Below are positions 17,359-25,592 of a stretch of DNA of 64,000 nucleotides, one piece after another. The stretch comes from Natrinema sp. SYSU A 869. Lineage in GTDB: Archaea; Halobacteriota; Halobacteria; Halobacteriales; Natrialbaceae. The first letter of the stretch is position 1. Every line of letters starts with the position of its first letter. The notes below the pieces were generated by a model. The model did no database searches and was not told the origin of the DNA. It was given only the letters and a program-made list of their open reading frames with translations. The stretch covers positions 3,038,001-3,102,000 of the forward strand of contig NZ_CP082249.1 of NCBI RefSeq assembly GCF_019879105.1, given 5' to 3'. A program made the translations under genes and the position numbers.

Positions 17359-17673
17359 ATGGACGTCGACATCATCTCCGAAACGGAGAACCCCATGTTG
17401 CATCGAACGGACGTGACCTTCGAACTCGTCCACGAGGACGCCACGCCCTCCCGTCTGCAGGTCCGTGACAGCCTCGCGGCGAAGCTGAACAAGGACGCCG
17501 ACGAGGTCGTCATCCGCAAACTCGACACCAAGTTCGGGATGCGCAAGACCGTTGGTCAGGCGAAAGTCTACGAGACCGACGACTACGCCCGCGAAGTCGA
17601 GCAAGACCACATGCTCGAGCGAAACAAGATCGGCGCGGACGACGAGGCCGAAGCCGAGGCGGAGGAAGCATAA
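17359..17673 (+). CDS. rps24e: Ribosomal protein eS24
   Basis: 104 residues. The eS24 pattern is clear: MDVDIISETENPMLHRTDVTFEL, then LAAKLNKDADEVVIRKLDTKFGMRKTVGQAKVY. An acidic Glu/Ala tail follows. The TAA is followed at once by the S27ae ATG, and the Kae1-Bud32 gene comes soon after, a conserved archaeal cluster. Small-subunit protein. Confidence 0.96.
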   Translation: MDVDIISETENPMLHRTDVTFELVHEDATPSRLQVRDSLAAKLNKDADEVVIRKLDTKFGMRKTVGQAKVYETDDYAREVEQDHMLERNKIGADDEAEAEAEEA

Positions 17674-17808
17674 ATGGCACGACACGAACTCTACGGCGAC
17701 GACGGCAGCACCGAGGGCGAACTGTGCCCCCGCTGTGGTGACGTCTTCCTCGCCGATCACGGCGACCGCAAGCACTGCGGGAAGTGCAGTTATACTGAGT
17801 GGGAGTAA
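17674..17808 (+). CDS. rps27ae: Ribosomal protein eS31 (S27ae), zinc-ribbon type
   Basis: 44 residues directly after S24e. Start [11 protein letters not shown]; four cysteines in CPRCG (C18, C21) and CGKC (C35, C38) form the zinc ribbon. This is the normal short archaeal form without ubiquitin. Co-transcribed with S24e (no gap). Confidence 0.95.
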   Translation: MARHELYGDDGSTEGELCPRCGDVFLADHGDRKHCGKCSYTEWE

Positions 17809-17879
17809 CCTCCGACCGATGGGCGACGTGCCGAATACGGATGTGGCACGTCGAACGCCGGTAGCAGCCGTTTTTATCC

Positions 17880-19700
17880 GTGACTGATACCCTCCGGATC
17901 CTCGGGATCGAAGGCACTGCGTGGGCCGCCAGCGCAGCGGTCTTCGACGCCGAGCACGACGACGTGTTTATCGAGAGCGACGCCTACCAGCCCGAGAGCG
18001 GTGGCATTCACCCTCGTGAAGCCGCCGAACACATGCACGACGCCGTTCCGCGTGTCGTCGAACAGGCCCTCGAGCACGCCCGCGAAATCCACGAGGGCCC
18101 GGCGACGGAGTCGCCAGTCGATGCGATCGCCTTCTCCCGCGGCCCGGGACTCGGTCCCTGCCTTCGCATCGTCGGCACGGCCGCTCGAGCGCTGAGCCAG
18201 GCCCTCGACGTGCCGCTGGTCGGCGTGAACCACATGGTGGCCCACCTCGAGATCGGTCGCCATACCTCCGGCTTCGACTCGCCGGTGTGTCTCAACGCCA
18301 GCGGAGCGAACGCGCACCTGTTGGCCTACCGCAACGGGCGCTATCGCGTGCTCGGTGAGACGATGGATACCGGCGTCGGCAACGCAATCGACAAGTTCAC
18401 GCGCCACGTCGGCTGGTCCCACCCTGGCGGGCCAAAGGTCGAAGCAGCGGCGGCAGACGGCGAGTACGTCGACCTCCCTTACGTCGTCAAGGGGATGGAC
18501 TTCTCCTTCTCGGGGATCATGAGCGCCGCCAAACAGGCCTACGACGGCGTCTCCGCGAACAACGCGAGCGGAGGCTCGTCGGACGAGCGGAGCGAGTCCG
18601 ACGGTGGCGTGCCGGTTGAGGACATCTGCTACTCCCTGCAGGAGAACATTTTCGGCATGCTGACCGAAGTTTCCGAGCGCGCGCTCTCATTGACGGGCAG
18701 CGACGAACTCGTCCTCGGCGGCGGCGTCGGACAAAACGACCGCCTACGCGAGATGTTAGAAGAGATGTGTGCCCAGCGCGGGGCCGAGTTCCACGCGCCT
18801 GAGCCCCGTTTCCTGCGGGACAACGCGGGAATGATCGCGGTATTGGGTGCGAAGATGTACGAAGCCGGTGATACGATCGCGCTCGAGGACTCACGGGTCG
18901 ACTCCGATTTCCGGCCCGATCAGGTTCCAGTGACGTGGCGGACGAGCTCCGAGCGAAGCGAGGACCTTGGAATTGCGAGCGGTGACGCGAGGAACTGCGA
19001 TCACACGGACGAGCCAGAACTCGCAGCCGGCCGCGGCGGGGCACAGGAGGACGACCGGCAGGTCCGCGGGGCCGAAGCGGTCGTCGACATAGCGCCCGAC
19101 GCCGGCCGTGTGACAAAGCGCCGCGAGGCAAAGACCTATCGTCACCCCGAACTCGACGATCGACTCCGTCGCGAACGGACGACGCTCGAGGCCCGACTGA
19201 CCAGCCTGGCACGCCGCGAAGGGGTCCCAACACCCGTGCTCTCGGACATCGATCTGCATGAAGCGCGCCTCGAACTCGAATACGTCGGCGAGCGGGACCT
19301 GCGGGAGGGGCTGACGGTTGAGGGTGTCCGCGATGTCGGTCGTCACCTCGCGCGGCTCCACCACGCGGGATTCGTCCACGGTGATCCGACGACGCGGAAT
19401 ATCCGGGTAGGGCGCGCGGGACGTGACGCCCCACCGAACGAGCAAGCGGCCGACGGCCGCGAGCACGATTCCGAGCGGACCTCCCTCATCGACTTCGGCC
19501 TCGGCTATCACACCGACCACGTCGAGGACTATGCGATGGACCTCCACGTCTTCGACCAGAGCCTCGTCGGGACCGCCGATGATCCCGAGCCGCTCCGCGA
19601 GGCGGTCCGAGAGGGGTATCGCGAGGTCGGCGAACAACGGGTGCTCAAGCGCCTGCGAGACGTTGAGGGACGCGGGCGGTATCAATCGAACGGCAAGTAG
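17880..19700 (+). CDS. Kae1-Bud32 fusion: tRNA threonylcarbamoyladenosine synthase and kinase
   Basis: 606 residues from a GTG. Kae1 (about 1-340) has the metal histidines in HMVAH (H118, H122) and the SRGPGLGPCLRIV and GMDFSFSG motifs. Bud32 (about 405-600) has the RxxKxYRHPELD lysine region, FVHGDPTTRNI and IDFG. Together they make the t6A modification at tRNA position 37 as part of the KEOPS complex. The fusion is a known archaeal form. Two low-complexity stretches are unusual: a Ser/Asp/Glu insert in Kae1 (about residues 230-245) and a long interdomain linker (about 345-405). Both are encoded by GAGCG-rich palindromic DNA. Confidence 0.95.
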   Translation: MTDTLRILGIEGTAWAASAAVFDAEHDDVFIESDAYQPESGGIHPREAAEHMHDAVPRVVEQALEHAREIHEGPATESPVDAIAFSRGPGLGPCLRIVGTAARALSQALDVPLVGVNHMVAHLEIGRHTSGFDSPVCLNASGANAHLLAYRNGRYRVLGETMDTGVGNAIDKFTRHVGWSHPGGPKVEAAAADGEYVDLPYVVKGMDFSFSGIMSAAKQAYDGVSANNASGGSSDERSESDGGVPVEDICYSLQENIFGMLTEVSERALSLTGSDELVLGGGVGQNDRLREMLEEMCAQRGAEFHAPEPRFLRDNAGMIAVLGAKMYEAGDTIALEDSRVDSDFRPDQVPVTWRTSSERSEDLGIASGDARNCDHTDEPELAAGRGGAQEDDRQVRGAEAVVDIAPDAGRVTKRREAKTYRHPELDDRLRRERTTLEARLTSLARREGVPTPVLSDIDLHEARLELEYVGERDLREGLTVEGVRDVGRHLARLHHAGFVHGDPTTRNIRVGRAGRDAPPNEQAADGREHDSERTSLIDFGLGYHTDHVEDYAMDLHVFDQSLVGTADDPEPLREAVREGYREVGEQRVLKRLRDVEGRGRYQSNGK

Positions 19701-19786
19701 CTTCTCGTTCGACCGACCGCGGTTGGCCGATTGCAGCGATCGTCACAGCACACAATACTCTTATCAGGGAGGACGTATCACCTGCC

Positions 19787-20071
19787 ATGGCAGAGAAGCC
19801 GACTTCCGGTGAGATTCTTGGGGTCCCGTACAACTTCGAACGACCGAGCATCAGTCGCATGCTCTCGTCGTACTGGCAGCCCGGCGAAGGGATGCTCGTC
19901 GAGAAACCCTTCGGTGTCGGCTACACCCTGAACCTCGCTAACTGGCGCTCGTGGGTCGTCGTCGCCGTCGCCGGCGCGCTCCTCTGGCAACAGGAGCAGG
20001 GCGCGACGGCGGAAAGCGACGACACCGCGGACGAACCTGTCGAAGTCATCGTCGACGACAGCGACGACTGA
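19787..20071 (+). CDS. DUF5808-type small membrane protein
   Basis: 94 residues. A conserved LGVPYNFERPS block and WQPGEGMLVEKPFGVGYTLNLANW are followed by one hydrophobic segment (SWVVVAVAGALLWQ) and an acidic tail. The pattern matches haloarchaeal DUF5808 proteins of unknown function. A TATA-like CAATACTCTTATC lies about 35 bases upstream. The TGA stop is the first triplet of the second 85-bp palindromic repeat. Confidence 0.8.
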   Translation: MAEKPTSGEILGVPYNFERPSISRMLSSYWQPGEGMLVEKPFGVGYTLNLANWRSWVVVAVAGALLWQQEQGATAESDDTADEPVEVIVDDSDD

Positions 20072-20153
20072 TACGGATTACTGTAACGATTTACCGGCGC
20101 AACCCCAGAGCGGACGGGATTGCGCCGGAAATGACTTACAGTAGACCGTATGA
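20069..20153. repeat. 85-bp nested palindromic repeat, copy 2
   Basis: 83 of 85 bases match copy 1 at 6458-6542. The two differences are a G-to-A in the right arm of the inner hairpin (GGGATTGCGCCGG), which breaks one pair, and a C-to-A just after it. As in copy 1, the first TGA is the stop codon of the upstream gene and the element ends with ...CCGTATGA. Confidence 0.85.
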
Positions 20154-20264
20154 ACGACGCGACCTGCGCTTTTTCGAGTGATATCACGGACCGCCGACCA
20201 GCTACTCTGCAATCCACCGATCCGTAATCCGCCAACCTGCTGACCCCCAGTCAACAATCACCGA

Positions 20265-21935
20265 TCAGCGGTCGACTTCGCCCATGATACAGTCGAGGCT
20301 CCCGATCGACGCGATCAGATCGGCGACGTACTCGCCGCGGGCGATTTCGGGCAGCGCGGAGAGGTTCGAGAAACACGGGCTGCGGATCTTGAACCGCACC
20401 GGCGTGTCGGTGCCGTCAGCGCGGATGTAGATTCCGAGTTCGCCCTTCGCCCCCTCGACGGCGCGGTAGATCTCTGCGTCGGCGTCGGGTTTGAGCGTTC
20501 TGGGGACGTTGCTCTGGATCTCTCGCTCGTCGTCCGGCCAGTCGGCGAGCAGATCCAGACACTGATCGACGATCTTCGCGGACTCCTCGATTTCCCGCAG
20601 TCGAACGAGCAGCCGGGCATAGTTGTCGCCGTCGGGTTCGGTGACGACATCCCATTCGAGGTTCGGATAGTAGCCGTAGGGATCGTCTCGCCGGAGGTCG
20701 TAGTCGATCCCGGAGCCGCGGGCGACGGGGCCGGTACAGCCGTACTGTTTCGCCGCGTCGGGCTCGAGGACCCCGGTGTCGATGCAGCGGCGCTGGAAGA
20801 TCTCGTTGGTGACCAGCAGGTCGTGATACTCGTCGATCTTGGCGGGGAAGCTATCGAGGACGTCTCGGACGCCAGTGATGAAGTCCTCGCGTGGTTCGGG
20901 CAGGTCCCAGGCGACCCCGCCCAGCCGGAAGTAGTTGAACATCATCCGCTGGCCGGTCAGTTCCTCGAGGCAGTCGAGGACGAGTTCGCGGTCGCGGATG
21001 GCGTACTGAAAGGCGGCACAGAACTCGCCCACGATGTCCAGTGCGTAGGTGCCGACGGCGATGAAGTGAGAGGCCAACCGTGAGAGTTCAGCACCCATTG
21101 TCCGGACGACCTGCGCGTAGTCGGGGATCTCGATATCGGCCAGATCCTCCACAGCGCGGGCGTAAGCCCACTCGTTCAGGAGCCCCGAGGACACCCAGTC
21201 CCAGCGGTCCGGGTAGGGCATGATCTGGTGGCGGTAGGTGCTCTGCTGACACATCTGTTCCTCGCAGCGGTGGATGTAGCCGATATCGGGGTCGACATCG
21301 ACGACCGTCTCGCCGTCGAGTATCGCCTTCACGTGGAGCACGCCGTGGGTAGAGGGATGATGCGGGCCGATATTCAAGAACATCGTCTCCGACGCGGCGT
21401 CGTGCTCGTCGCCCGCGATAGGATTCGCGTGCTCCGAGAGGGTGACGACCTGTGGCTGTTCCTGGTCGTAGTCCCGCGAAAGTGGATGTCCCTGCCATGT
21501 TTCGGGTAGTAAAATCCGCCGCAAGTCGGGATGGTCGTCGTACTCAATCCCGACGAGGTCATAGGCCTCGCGCTCGTGCCAGTCGGCCGTCTCGAAGACC
21601 GGCGTCGCCGACTCGCTGACCGGCTCGTCGATCGGCGTCGGGACCACGACGCTCACCTCGCGCGTCGGGTCAGCGTAGGACTTCAGGTGGTAAATCGTCT
21701 CGAACCGGTCGGGGTACTGCTGGGCTGTCACGCAGGAACAGTGGTCGAATCCCGCCTCGTCTCGCAGCGTCGTGAGGACATCCTGAACCTCGTCCGGCCG
21801 GATCACGAACGCGGGTGCGTTCTCGTGGTCGTCCCGATCGAGGACCGCGTCGCCGAGCAGACTCTCGAGGTCGATATTCCCCTCCGAACCCCCTGCCCCG
21901 GTCATCCGGGACTCGAGCGTCGAACCTGGTGTCAT
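20265..21935 (-). CDS. NuoC-NuoD fusion subunit, stand-alone copy
   Basis: 556 residues. The NuoC part (about 20-170) has TADWHEREAYDLVGIEY and HPDLRRILLP. The NuoD part (about 185-556) has MFLNIGPHHPSTHGVLH, GYIHRCEEQMC, NYFRLGGVAWDLP, TGPVARGSG and the C-terminal IASIGSLDCIMGEVDR. In complex I, NuoD contributes to the quinone site. No other nuo gene is next to it, whereas haloarchaea normally keep nuoCD inside an operon. It is full length with intact motifs, so it is probably a second, orphan paralogue. An internal ATG at about 21905 is an alternative start. Confidence 0.9.
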   Translation of the reverse strand: MTPGSTLESRMTGAGGSEGNIDLESLLGDAVLDRDDHENAPAFVIRPDEVQDVLTTLRDEAGFDHCSCVTAQQYPDRFETIYHLKSYADPTREVSVVVPTPIDEPVSESATPVFETADWHEREAYDLVGIEYDDHPDLRRILLPETWQGHPLSRDYDQEQPQVVTLSEHANPIAGDEHDAASETMFLNIGPHHPSTHGVLHVKAILDGETVVDVDPDIGYIHRCEEQMCQQSTYRHQIMPYPDRWDWVSSGLLNEWAYARAVEDLADIEIPDYAQVVRTMGAELSRLASHFIAVGTYALDIVGEFCAAFQYAIRDRELVLDCLEELTGQRMMFNYFRLGGVAWDLPEPREDFITGVRDVLDSFPAKIDEYHDLLVTNEIFQRRCIDTGVLEPDAAKQYGCTGPVARGSGIDYDLRRDDPYGYYPNLEWDVVTEPDGDNYARLLVRLREIEESAKIVDQCLDLLADWPDDEREIQSNVPRTLKPDADAEIYRAVEGAKGELGIYIRADGTDTPVRFKIRSPCFSNLSALPEIARGEYVADLIASIGSLDCIMGEVDR

Positions 21936-21986
21936 ACTCCGCTATTCGGAGACGGGAGACGAGTCGATTCTGCGTCACGGGCTAGG

Positions 21987-21998
21987 CTATTTATATAT
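21987..21998 (+). promoter_or_regulatory. TATA box for the HTH gene at 22019
   Basis: CTATTTATATAT is centred about 26 bases before the GTG start, so the transcript is predicted to be leaderless. It lies in the 83-base divergent gap shared with nuoCD, where the HTH protein could regulate both directions. Confidence 0.55.
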
Positions 21999-22018
21999 GC
22001 AGACCGGACCCTCCGGCC

Positions 22019-22669
22019 GTGAAGACGGTTCGACTCACGCTGCGCTACGACGCGGCGACGATCCATCCGATGCACCGGTTCGTCGCCGAGAGCGACGCGT
22101 TCGATGCCTATCGGATGGTCCACGGAAACTTCGACGGGGGTGACGACAACGCCTTCATCTTCCATGTCGTCGGCGATCCGGATGTCTACGAAGCCGCACT
22201 CGAGGACACCGTCCGGGTGAGCGAGTACGAACTCACGCGGACCGGCGATCGGACGTTCACTGTCTACGTGCGCGATGCTCCCGAAGGCGTCGACGAACGT
22301 CTCCTCGAGCTCTTTACCCGGCGGAGTCTCGTCGTGTTACCACCCCTGGAGTACCGGTCGGACTGGACGGTCCGGTTCTCGGTCGTCGGCGAATCGAACG
22401 ACCTCCAGCGAGCGCTCGAGGGGGTGCCTGATGGCATCGAGACGACCGTCGACCGTATCGGCGAGTACGATGGGGGCGACGCCGCGGTCGGTGCGCTGAC
22501 AGCGCGCCAGCGCGAGGCCCTGCGAGTCGCTCGCGGCCTCGGGTATTTCGACGTTCCCCGCTCGGCGAGCGTCGAGGATATCGCCGCAGAACTTGACTGT
22601 GCGCCCGGCACGGCTGCCGAACACCTCCGAAAGGCGGAGGCAACCGTGATGGACGCCCTCGACCTATAG
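22019..22669 (+). CDS. Bat-type HTH transcriptional regulator
   Basis: 216 residues from GTG. The N-terminal 150 residues form the bacterioopsin-activator-like sensor region, including HGNFDGGDDNAFIFHVVGD. The C-terminal HTH_10 starts at LTARQREALRVARGLGYFDVPR and contains VEDIAAELDCAPGTAAEHLRKAE. It is predicted to bind DNA. Divergent from the orphan nuoCD with a shared short promoter region, so nuoCD is a plausible target (inference). Confidence 0.88.
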   Translation: MKTVRLTLRYDAATIHPMHRFVAESDAFDAYRMVHGNFDGGDDNAFIFHVVGDPDVYEAALEDTVRVSEYELTRTGDRTFTVYVRDAPEGVDERLLELFTRRSLVVLPPLEYRSDWTVRFSVVGESNDLQRALEGVPDGIETTVDRIGEYDGGDAAVGALTARQREALRVARGLGYFDVPRSASVEDIAAELDCAPGTAAEHLRKAEATVMDALDL

Positions 22670-22694
22670 TGAGAGCCTGCCGCGGACGCGATCG

Positions 22695-23024
22695 CTACTC
22701 AGACCGATACGTCTCGAGCGGCGGTGTGAACGCGTCGATGACGCGACAGGCCTCGAGGGCTCGCACGCCGTGTACCGTTCCCGGTGGGACGACGTACGAA
22801 TCGCCCGCCTCGAGGGTCCGTGAGCGCTCGCCGCGGAGCTCGAGCGTCCCCTCGATGACGAACGTCGCCTGCGTCGTCTCGTCGTGAGCGTGTGGCTCCC
22901 CCTCTGCGCCCGCCTCGAGCGAGTAGTGAACGAGCATCAGTTCGTCAGTGGCAGACAGCACGCGACGTTCGCCGCCTGCAAGGTCGTCGATTCGGTTGGG
23001 ATCGTCCCACTCGGTGATGTCCAT
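22695..23024 (-). CDS. Small cupin-domain protein
   Basis: 109 residues forming one cupin barrel. Motif 1 is about GAEGEPHAHDETTQATFVIEGTL, with metal-ligand-type His and Glu residues; motif 2 is about GDSYVVPPGTVHGVRAL. Cupins of this size bind a metal and may be isomerases, dioxygenases or sugar-binding proteins; nothing here decides. It sits between an HTH regulator and rdgB, convergent with the former. Confidence 0.85.
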   Translation of the reverse strand: MDITEWDDPNRIDDLAGGERRVLSATDELMLVHYSLEAGAEGEPHAHDETTQATFVIEGTLELRGERSRTLEAGDSYVVPPGTVHGVRALEACRVIDAFTPPLETYRSE

Positions 23025-23130
23025 ACATCGTGTTACTCCGACATCACCTTGTGGTTTTTTCGGGGACCGGACTTCGAGGGACGAACGGACAACCGACGCC
23101 TATTTTCCGTCCCGGGACACCGACTCGGAC

Positions 23131-23682
23131 ATGGCCATTCGATTCGTCACCGGCAATGAGGGGAAGGTCCGCGAGGCGCGGGACTACCTCGAGGGCATCG
23201 AGCCCGTCGAGCAGATCGAGTACGACTACACCGAGGTCCAGAGCGACTCGCTCGAAGAGATCGCGGCCCACGGTGCACGGGAGGCCTTCGAGGAACTCGG
23301 GAGCGACGATCCGGTGCTCGTCGACGACGCGGGGCTGTTCGTCAACGCGCTGGGCGGGTTTCCGGGTCCGTACTCGGCGTACGTCGAGGACACCGTCGGC
23401 GTCGAGCGGCTCTGGCGGCTCGCGGAGGACGAGGAGAATCGCCGCGCGACGTTCCGGACCATCCTCGCGTACGCCGACGAGAACGGCACAGAGACGTTCG
23501 CGGGTTCGGTCGCCGGTACCCTCGTCGCGCCTCGCGGCGAGGGTGGGTTCGGCTACGACCCCATCTTCGAGTACAACGGCCAGACAATGGCTGAGATGAG
23601 CACCGAGGAGAAGAACGCGATTTCGCATCGCGGTCGCGCGCTGGCGGCATTTGCGGAGTGGTACGCCAGCCGCGACGAGTAG
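23131..23682 (+). CDS. rdgB: XTP/dITP pyrophosphatase (RdgB/HAM1)
   Basis: 183 residues. The HAM1 fold motifs are IRFVTGNEGKVREA at the start, DDAGLFVNALGGFPGPYSAYV in the middle, and FGYDPIFEYNG with AEMSTEEKNAISHRGRAL near the end. It hydrolyses non-canonical purine nucleoside triphosphates to keep them out of DNA and RNA. Convergent with the IMPDH/GMPR-type gene, which also works on inosine/xanthosine nucleotides. Confidence 0.93.
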   Translation: MAIRFVTGNEGKVREARDYLEGIEPVEQIEYDYTEVQSDSLEEIAAHGAREAFEELGSDDPVLVDDAGLFVNALGGFPGPYSAYVEDTVGVERLWRLAEDEENRRATFRTILAYADENGTETFAGSVAGTLVAPRGEGGFGYDPIFEYNGQTMAEMSTEEKNAISHRGRALAAFAEWYASRDE

Positions 23683-23704
23683 CTCGCCGGATCCTACTCG
23701 GCCG

Positions 23705-24835
23705 TCAGTCGTCTCCCTCTGCGGTGGTCCCGACCGTGTCGTCGTCCGCCGCGAGCTGTGCTTCGGTGACGGTCTTCACTTCGCTATCGACGCTGACGCC
23801 CTCCCAATCCTGATCCGCGTGGTAGCCCTCGCGTTCCTTCGCGCTGGGAGCGACGCGGATGAACTCGGCCTTCTCGCGGGCGTCGCGGATCGTCTCCCCG
23901 CCGCAGTATGAGAGCCCGGACTGGATGCCGGCACAGAACTCGGTGACGACGTCGGCGACCGGTCCCTTGTACGGCGTCAGCGCCTCGACGCCCTCGTCGG
24001 CGCGAACGTCGCTCTCCTTGTCGTCGCGGTTCTTGGCGGCCGTCGTAGTCGCCATCCCCCGCGAGCGTTTGTATCGAGCGCCGTCAACCTCGACGACCGC
24101 GCCCGGCGCTTCCTCGGTGCCAGCCAGCAGGCTCCCCAGCATCACGGTGTCGGCCCCCGCCATCAGGGCCTTGACTGCGTCGCCGGACGTTCGAATCCCG
24201 CCGTCGGCACAGATCGTTACGTCCAGGTCCTCTGCCGCCTCCGCGCAGTCGTCAACGGCGGTCAGCTGCGGGACGCCCGCGCCCGCCACCTTCCGGGTAG
24301 TACAGTGGGAGCCGGGACCGATGCCGACTTTCACGCAGTCCGCGCCGGCGGCTGCGAGGTCCTCGACGCCGGCGGGCGTCGCGACGTTGCCGGCGACGAG
24401 GTCGATATCTGGGAACTCCGCCCGGAGGGCCTCGACGGCCTCGATCGAACGCTCGAGGTGGCCGTGGGCCACGTCGACGACGAGCGCGTCGACGCCGGCG
24501 TCGATCAGCGCGGCGCTACGGCCGACGTAGTCTTCGTTGATACCTACTGCGGCAGCCACCTGTTCGTCGGCGGCGGTCACCCGTTCGACCTGTTCGGCCT
24601 GTTCGTCCGGCGTGAGAAACCGATGGATGACACCGATCCCGCCGGCGCGCGAAAGTTCGATCGCCAGTTCAGCCTCCGTGACGGTGTCCATCGCGGCGGA
24701 GACCAGCGGCGTGTCTAGTTCGATGGTTGGCGTGAGCCTCGTCGAGAGCGTCACGTCGCTGCGGCTATCGACTGGCGAGCGCTTCGGAACGAGGAGCACG
24801 TCACCGTAGCTCAACCCTGTTCGTAGATCGTTCAT
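23705..24835 (-). CDS. IMP dehydrogenase / GMP reductase family enzyme without CBS domains
   Basis: 376 residues. Catalytic loop GIGPGSHCTTR with nucleophile C178, DGGIRTSGD, and YKGPVADVV with GIQSGLSYCGG near the end. Typical IMPDH has a CBS pair inserted after about residue 90; here RVTAADEQVAAAVGI runs straight through, so the CBS pair is absent. The size then resembles GMP reductase. No IMPDH-style flap Arg-Tyr (RYF) is visible. The reaction could be IMP to XMP or GMP to IMP. Confidence 0.85.
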   Translation of the reverse strand: MNDLRTGLSYGDVLLVPKRSPVDSRSDVTLSTRLTPTIELDTPLVSAAMDTVTEAELAIELSRAGGIGVIHRFLTPDEQAEQVERVTAADEQVAAAVGINEDYVGRSAALIDAGVDALVVDVAHGHLERSIEAVEALRAEFPDIDLVAGNVATPAGVEDLAAAGADCVKVGIGPGSHCTTRKVAGAGVPQLTAVDDCAEAAEDLDVTICADGGIRTSGDAVKALMAGADTVMLGSLLAGTEEAPGAVVEVDGARYKRSRGMATTTAAKNRDDKESDVRADEGVEALTPYKGPVADVVTEFCAGIQSGLSYCGGETIRDAREKAEFIRVAPSAKEREGYHADQDWEGVSVDSEVKTVTEAQLAADDDTVGTTAEGDD

Positions 24836-24944
24836 TACCCCTTACCATCCACGCGTCCCCGGCTGATAAGGCTCCCGGCCCGCTCGCAGATTCTGCGAGG
24901 AGGGTCACCGCGGGTCCGCTATCGCGTTATCGCCGCGACCGCCG

Positions 24945-25424
24945 TCAGGCTCGCGGGTCCCGATCCGGGCCCGGATACTCGCCGCCCTCGACGGCCTCGT
25001 ACAGGCTCGCAGGATCGAACAGGCGGGCGAACGCGTCCGGCGGGCGGACACTGACAGAGATTCGGGGCTGCAGGGTCAGGCCGGCCGTCGCCGATTGAAG
25101 TCGGTCGTCATACGACAGTAGGTGGGCCGCCTCGCCCTGATAGGCCGACGCCAGTCCGGGATGGTCGCCCTCGGGCTGGTCGACCGCAACGCGCTCGGCC
25201 TCGAGCCGTTCGCGGTGGTCCGCGGCCAGGTCGGCGTCGGCGAGCGCCGTTACGAGCCGTTCCGTCTGCTCGAGCAGCGGGTCGCTCACAATCAGTTCGA
25301 CCCAGGAGTGGCGGCGAACGTGATCCAGCGCCTCGCGTGCGTCGCCGCCGACGAGCAGGTCCGCCGCGAGCACGTCGGCGTCGGCGACGATTCGGGCGGG
25401 GTTCGGTTCGTCGCGTTCAGGCAT
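24945..25424 (-). CDS. PIN-like domain protein
   Basis: 159 residues. VADADVLAADLLVGGDARE and later VDQPEGDHPGLASAYQGEAAHLLSYDDRL carry the spaced acidic residues expected of PIN-type RNases. It resembles haloarchaeal PIN-like proteins of unknown target. The start overlaps by eight bases the end of a 35-codon ORF, an arrangement reminiscent of, but not proof of, a toxin-antitoxin pair. Confidence 0.6.
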   Translation of the reverse strand: MPERDEPNPARIVADADVLAADLLVGGDAREALDHVRRHSWVELIVSDPLLEQTERLVTALADADLAADHRERLEAERVAVDQPEGDHPGLASAYQGEAAHLLSYDDRLQSATAGLTLQPRISVSVRPPDAFARLFDPASLYEAVEGGEYPGPDRDPRA

Positions 25425-25524
25425 CGGTTTCCTCTCGGATCGCCTCGAGTTCGTCCCGGATCGCCTTGCAGTCGCCGTCGTACTCCGCCCCGCGGTCGAA
25501 CAGGTCAGCCCAACTCGCGCTCAT
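25417..25524 (-). CDS. 35-residue acidic protein overlapping the PIN-like gene
   Basis: MSASWADLFDRGAEYDGD followed by a charged helix (KAIRDELEAIREETDA). It is very short but has haloarchaeal codon bias and an 8-base overlap with the PIN-like start, implying coupled translation. Helical and acidic, so it could be a partner or antitoxin. No family recognised. Confidence 0.5.
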   Translation of the reverse strand: MSASWADLFDRGAEYDGDCKAIRDELEAIREETDA

Positions 25525-25592
25525 CGGTGGCGGTTGGGACTACGGGATCAAAGGTCGTCCGGCTCGCGGTTGTCGACCGCCCGCTCGGACGC

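Noticed and set aside
17880-19700. Kae1-Bud32 fusion as a novel fusion
   Set aside because: The fusion is known in several archaeal groups. Only the in-frame palindromic inserts are reported as unusual.
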